Below, one piece after another: positions 61,533 through 64,000 of a DNA stretch of 64,000 nucleotides. Made by a program: the position numbers and the translations under genes. This DNA is from Bryobacter aggregatus MPL3. GTDB lineage: Bacteria; Acidobacteriota; Terriglobia; Bryobacterales; Bryobacteraceae. Under the pieces are notes generated by a model, which searched no databases, was not told the origin of the DNA, and was given only the letters and a program-made list of their open reading frames with translations. The stretch spans positions 930,001-994,000 of the forward strand of contig NZ_JNIF01000003.1 in assembly GCF_000702445.1 (NCBI RefSeq). The letters run 5' to 3'. The stretch's first letter is position 1. Each line of letters starts with the position of its first letter.

Positions 61533-62201
61533 GTGTTCCCGCTCCGGGATTCACTGCGTAGCGAAACGATGCCGCTGGTTACAGTGGCGTTGATCCTTGC
61601 CAATCTGCTTGCGTTCTTCTATGAGCTCACGCTCGATGACTATACGCTCCACTACTTTCTGTCGCATTGGGGAACCGTCCCCAGCCATTTCCAGTTCCTT
61701 GATATTTTCACCTCCATGTTTCTGCACGGCGGCTGGATGCACGTGCTGGGGAACATGTGGTTTTTGTGGATCTTTGGCGACAACATTGAGGACATCCTGG
61801 GCCACGGGCAGTACCTGGTCTTCTACTTGTTGTGCGGGGTTGCAGGCGGACTGCTGCACGTCTACTTCAATCCCGAATCGAGTGTACCGGCGATTGGCGC
61901 CAGCGGAGCGATCTCCGGCGTCATGGGAGCTTATCTGGTGAGCTTTCCCCATGCCCGGGTGCATACGCTGGTGATCTTCATCTTTTTCATCACGACGATT
62001 GATGTGCCGGCCTTCTTGATGATCGGCTATTGGTTTGTCGTGCAGCTCTTCAGCGGGGTGGGCCAACTCGCGAATGCATCCGCCAACGGTGGCGGCACGG
62101 CCTGGTTTGCACATGTCGGCGGCTTTCTCGCCGGCGTAATTTTGATCCGGTTGATGCCAACGCGACGCCGTTCGGCTCTCCGGTTGGAGGATCGATGGTA
62201 A
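61533..62201 (+). CDS. Rhomboid-family intramembrane serine protease
   Basis: A 222-aa membrane protease with six helices. Catalytic Ser in the GASGAISG motif (about residue 117), catalytic His in FAHVGGFLAG (near 195), and the conserved HGGWMHVLGNMWFLW in helix 2 (oxyanion His and Asn). It cleaves membrane-anchored substrates within the bilayer. Start is GTG at 61533. A charged tail ends in the next gene's start region. Confidence 0.92.
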   Translation: MFPLRDSLRSETMPLVTVALILANLLAFFYELTLDDYTLHYFLSHWGTVPSHFQFLDIFTSMFLHGGWMHVLGNMWFLWIFGDNIEDILGHGQYLVFYLLCGVAGGLLHVYFNPESSVPAIGASGAISGVMGAYLVSFPHARVHTLVIFIFFITTIDVPAFLMIGYWFVVQLFSGVGQLANASANGGGTAWFAHVGGFLAGVILIRLMPTRRRSALRLEDRW

Positions 62202-62887
62202 GACGGATGGCGAGTCAGTATCTGGATAATCTGCCGGAAGTGGATGTGGCAGCGATGCTGGCACACCCGGGTACAGCAGAGTTCTATTGCGGAGGCACCA
62301 TCGCCAAGCTGAGTCGCGCAGGAAAGCGGGTGGCGATTCTCGACCTCACCTCCGGGGAAGCGGGTTCGTTTTCACAATCAGACCTGAAGCTCGATGAGGC
62401 CGACCGCGCCGCAGCGACATTAGGCGTCGTGTGGCGCGGTTCCGCCGGGTTCCCGGATGGCCGGCTCGAAGACACCATCATGTCGCGCATGAGCGTCACC
62501 GGAGAAGTGAAACGGCTCAAGCCCAAGGTGCTGATTGCCACCCATTGGGAAGACCGCCATCCGGATTCGCTCGCCGCGAGCCTGTTGGTAGAGAATGCCG
62601 CCTATCTGGCGGGCTTGTCCAAACTCGATGACTATTTAGCCCCGCATCGCACGGAGCGAGTGGTCTTTGCCGGAGGCGCCTCGTCTGCCCCCTCTTTTGT
62701 GGTTGATGTGACGGAATTCTGGGACAAAAAGATAGCGGCGCTCCGGTGTTATACGACACTTTTTGCCGAGATTGAGGAGGCAATCGAGCGCGCAGACCGT
62801 GAGGGCCGGCGCTTGGGAGAAATGATCGGCGTCCGCTATGGGGAGGCCTTTGCACAGCGGCAACCGCTGCGCGGCGATCTGTTGTGA
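62195..62887 (+). CDS. PIG-L/BshB1-like deacetylase with degenerate active site
   Basis: A 230-aa protein of the LmbE/PIG-L family (BshB1-like), from ATG 62195 (GGAGG 5 bases upstream), overlapping the rhomboid stop. The family motif AHPDD, which supplies the catalytic Asp and a zinc ligand, reads AHPGT here (AMLAHPGTAEFYCGGT), and the later HPDH reads HPDS (EDRHPDSLAAS). The two flanking motifs and the rest of the fold are intact. In related enzymes this motif deacetylates GlcNAc-malate in bacillithiol synthesis. Loss of the Asp pair suggests an inactive or altered enzyme, unless the sequence here is in error. Confidence 0.82.
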   Translation: MVRRMASQYLDNLPEVDVAAMLAHPGTAEFYCGGTIAKLSRAGKRVAILDLTSGEAGSFSQSDLKLDEADRAAATLGVVWRGSAGFPDGRLEDTIMSRMSVTGEVKRLKPKVLIATHWEDRHPDSLAASLLVENAAYLAGLSKLDDYLAPHRTERVVFAGGASSAPSFVVDVTEFWDKKIAALRCYTTLFAEIEEAIERADREGRRLGEMIGVRYGEAFAQRQPLRGDLL

Positions 62888-63339
62888 GACCCAGCGACGA
62901 GCATTGGATGCAGCGGGCGATTGCCCTCGCCAGACACGGCGAAGCCAGCGGCGAGGTGCCAGTCGGCGCGGTGCTGGTTGGCACAAAGGGAGAGTTGCTG
63001 GCAGAAGCGTGGAATACCCCCATTGCGGCCTCCGACCCCACCGCCCATGCCGAAATTCTGGCCATTCGGCAGGCTGGAAAGAAAATCGGCAACTACCGCC
63101 TGGATGGGGCAACGCTGTATTGCACGCTCGAACCCTGCCCGATGTGCGCCGGAGCCTTGATCAACGCCCGCATCGAACGCCTTGTTTTCGGCGCTCGCGA
63201 TCTCCGTTTCGGGGGAGTACGCAGTAAATTCCAGATCGCCGACTCGGAATTGCTCAATCATGCCGTTTCTGTGGAGGAAGGCATTTTAGGAGCGGAATGC
63301 ACTGCATTGCTACTGGAGTTTTTCAAATCGCGCCGGTAG
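62884..63339 (+). CDS. tadA: tRNA-specific adenosine deaminase
   Basis: A 151-aa zinc deaminase that converts A34 to inosine in tRNA-Arg(ACG). Zinc and catalytic motifs: HAEILAI (His and Glu; residues 54-60) and PCPMCAGAL (two Cys; about 84-92). GTG start overlaps the previous stop. Length and motifs fit TadA, although guanine or cytosine deaminases are related. Confidence 0.93.
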   Translation: MRPSDEHWMQRAIALARHGEASGEVPVGAVLVGTKGELLAEAWNTPIAASDPTAHAEILAIRQAGKKIGNYRLDGATLYCTLEPCPMCAGALINARIERLVFGARDLRFGGVRSKFQIADSELLNHAVSVEEGILGAECTALLLEFFKSRR

Positions 63340-63374
63340 GTGTATACTTTGATAGAGAGTTCTTTTACCTATGA

Positions 63375-63396
63375 GTGGGCGCAAGCCCACTTTTTT
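63375..63396 (+). terminator. Attenuator-like hairpin in the rimP leader
   Basis: GTGGGC (63375-63380), GCAA, GCCCAC (63385-63390), then six T. A stable 6-bp stem with a T tail 28 bases before rimP. It could terminate tadA-cluster transcripts or act as an attenuator for the rimP-nusA operon, as the leaders of this operon do in many bacteria. Confidence 0.75.
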
Positions 63397-63423
63397 ATTG
63401 GTCCCTTTATCGAACTTGGCTTC

Positions 63424-63888
63424 ATGAAATCAATCAGTTCAGACCGCATCCAAGAAATCGCCGAGCAGGTGGCACAAGCAGCTGGCCTCGAGTTAGTCGA
63501 AGCCCGTTTGCTGGGCGGCGGCAAGCACCGGGTTGTTCGCCTTTTCATCGACAAGCCGGAAGGCGTCACGCATGACGATTGCCAGGCAGTCTCGCACCAA
63601 ATGGGCGATCTGCTCGATGCCGAAGAGGTGCTTGGCGACGGTGCTTACACTCTCGAAGTGAGTAGCCCGGGCGTTGACCGGCCACTCTTGAAGCCCAAAG
63701 ATTATGAACGTTTCTTAGGCAAGAAGGCTAAGATCCAGTTGCGTGAAGCAATTGAGAAGCGTAAGACTTTCGATGGGAAACTTACTGCTTTCGACGGGGA
63801 GCGTGTAACGCTCGAAGTGGCGCCGGACCAGACGATGGTGATCGCGTTGGCTGACATCGACAAAGCCAACCTGAAGTACGAGTGGTAA
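63424..63888 (+). CDS. rimP: Ribosome maturation factor RimP
   Basis: A 154-aa 30S assembly factor. N-terminal domain with LELVEARLLGGGKHRVVRLF, the family core VSSPGVDRPLLKPKDY, and C-terminal domain ending in an SH3-like fold. I place the start at ATG 63424; a longer frame from 63340 would run through the hairpin. It precedes nusA as in nearly all bacteria. Confidence 0.95.
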   Translation: MKSISSDRIQEIAEQVAQAAGLELVEARLLGGGKHRVVRLFIDKPEGVTHDDCQAVSHQMGDLLDAEEVLGDGAYTLEVSSPGVDRPLLKPKDYERFLGKKAKIQLREAIEKRKTFDGKLTAFDGERVTLEVAPDQTMVIALADIDKANLKYEW

Positions 63889-63916
63889 CACGGAATTCTG
63901 ACAGAGGTTAATCACA

Positions 63917-64000
63917 TTGGCTACGATCTATCAATCCATTGAAATGCTTGCTAAGGAAAAAGGCATCGACGCGCAGATCATCTTTGACGCCGTCAAAGAT
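63917..64000 (+). CDS. nusA: Transcription factor NusA (N-terminal fragment, cut by window end)
   Basis: From a TTG at 63917-63919 (AGAGG 9 bases upstream) 28 codons are visible (ATIYQSIEMLAKEKGIDAQI, then IFDAVKD), the helix typical of the NusA N-terminus. Its place after rimP supports the call. Confidence 0.88.
   Translation, partial: MATIYQSIEMLAKEKGIDAQIIFDAVKD

Overview
The window looks like a chromosomal segment of an Acidobacteriota bacterium, most likely of the Bryobacteraceae/Solibacter type. This is inferred from gene content: three large CarboxypepD_reg/TonB (Oar-like) proteins, a DUF1549/DUF1553 + DUF1501 pair, Sec-type YD-repeat (Rhs) proteins with Ig-like secreted neighbours, PQQ/GMC sugar oxidation genes, and a conserved housekeeping end (tadA, rimP, nusA). 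No 16S rRNA or other taxonomic marker was available.

Bases 1-27354 form an accessory region. Its centre is a polymorphic toxin locus on the minus strand. One full-length secreted Rhs/YD-repeat protein (17397-22709, 1770 aa) and its membrane-type immunity candidate are followed downstream by displaced tip cassettes. Each complete cassette has a partial copy of the Rhs core, a unique C-terminal toxin domain, and a small immunity-like gene that overlaps the toxin stop by a few bases. Two tips carry zinc-protease HExxH motifs. Most cassettes lack an ATG start, and several are decaying: one immunity gene is split by an IS5-type element, one is frameshifted in a nine-base A run, and two tips have lost their core. 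The main rhs gene is a mosaic of two cassette lineages, which points to tip swapping by homologous recombination.

A small mobile island (about 600-7750) sits between two of these cassettes. It encodes a tyrosine recombinase, a CHC2-Toprim-ATPase replication protein, an XRE regulator, a ribbon-helix-helix protein, a serine recombinase and small unknown proteins. It also holds a repeated palindrome near three gene starts, a 9-base word seen eight times, and a dense series of hairpins (7047-7310) without a convincing gene.

From 28.7 kb on the genes are ordinary for the group: DUF1549/1553 and DUF1501 proteins; a GH42-like secreted protein after an Oar-like transporter; an ECF sigma/anti-sigma pair next to a TonB receptor; and a divergent operon with a secreted SelA-like PLP protein, a cytochrome-PQQ dehydrogenase, a GMC oxidoreductase with its Tat-type small subunit, and rpiA. 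A second small accessory spot (54.1-55.7 kb) holds a nucleotidyltransferase-fold protein beside tRNA-Pro(CGG). The last 8 kb hold a GMC oxidoreductase, an FAH-family enzyme, a PfkB kinase, a rhomboid protease, a PIG-L-like protein with a degenerate active site, tadA, a rimP leader with rimP, and the start of nusA.
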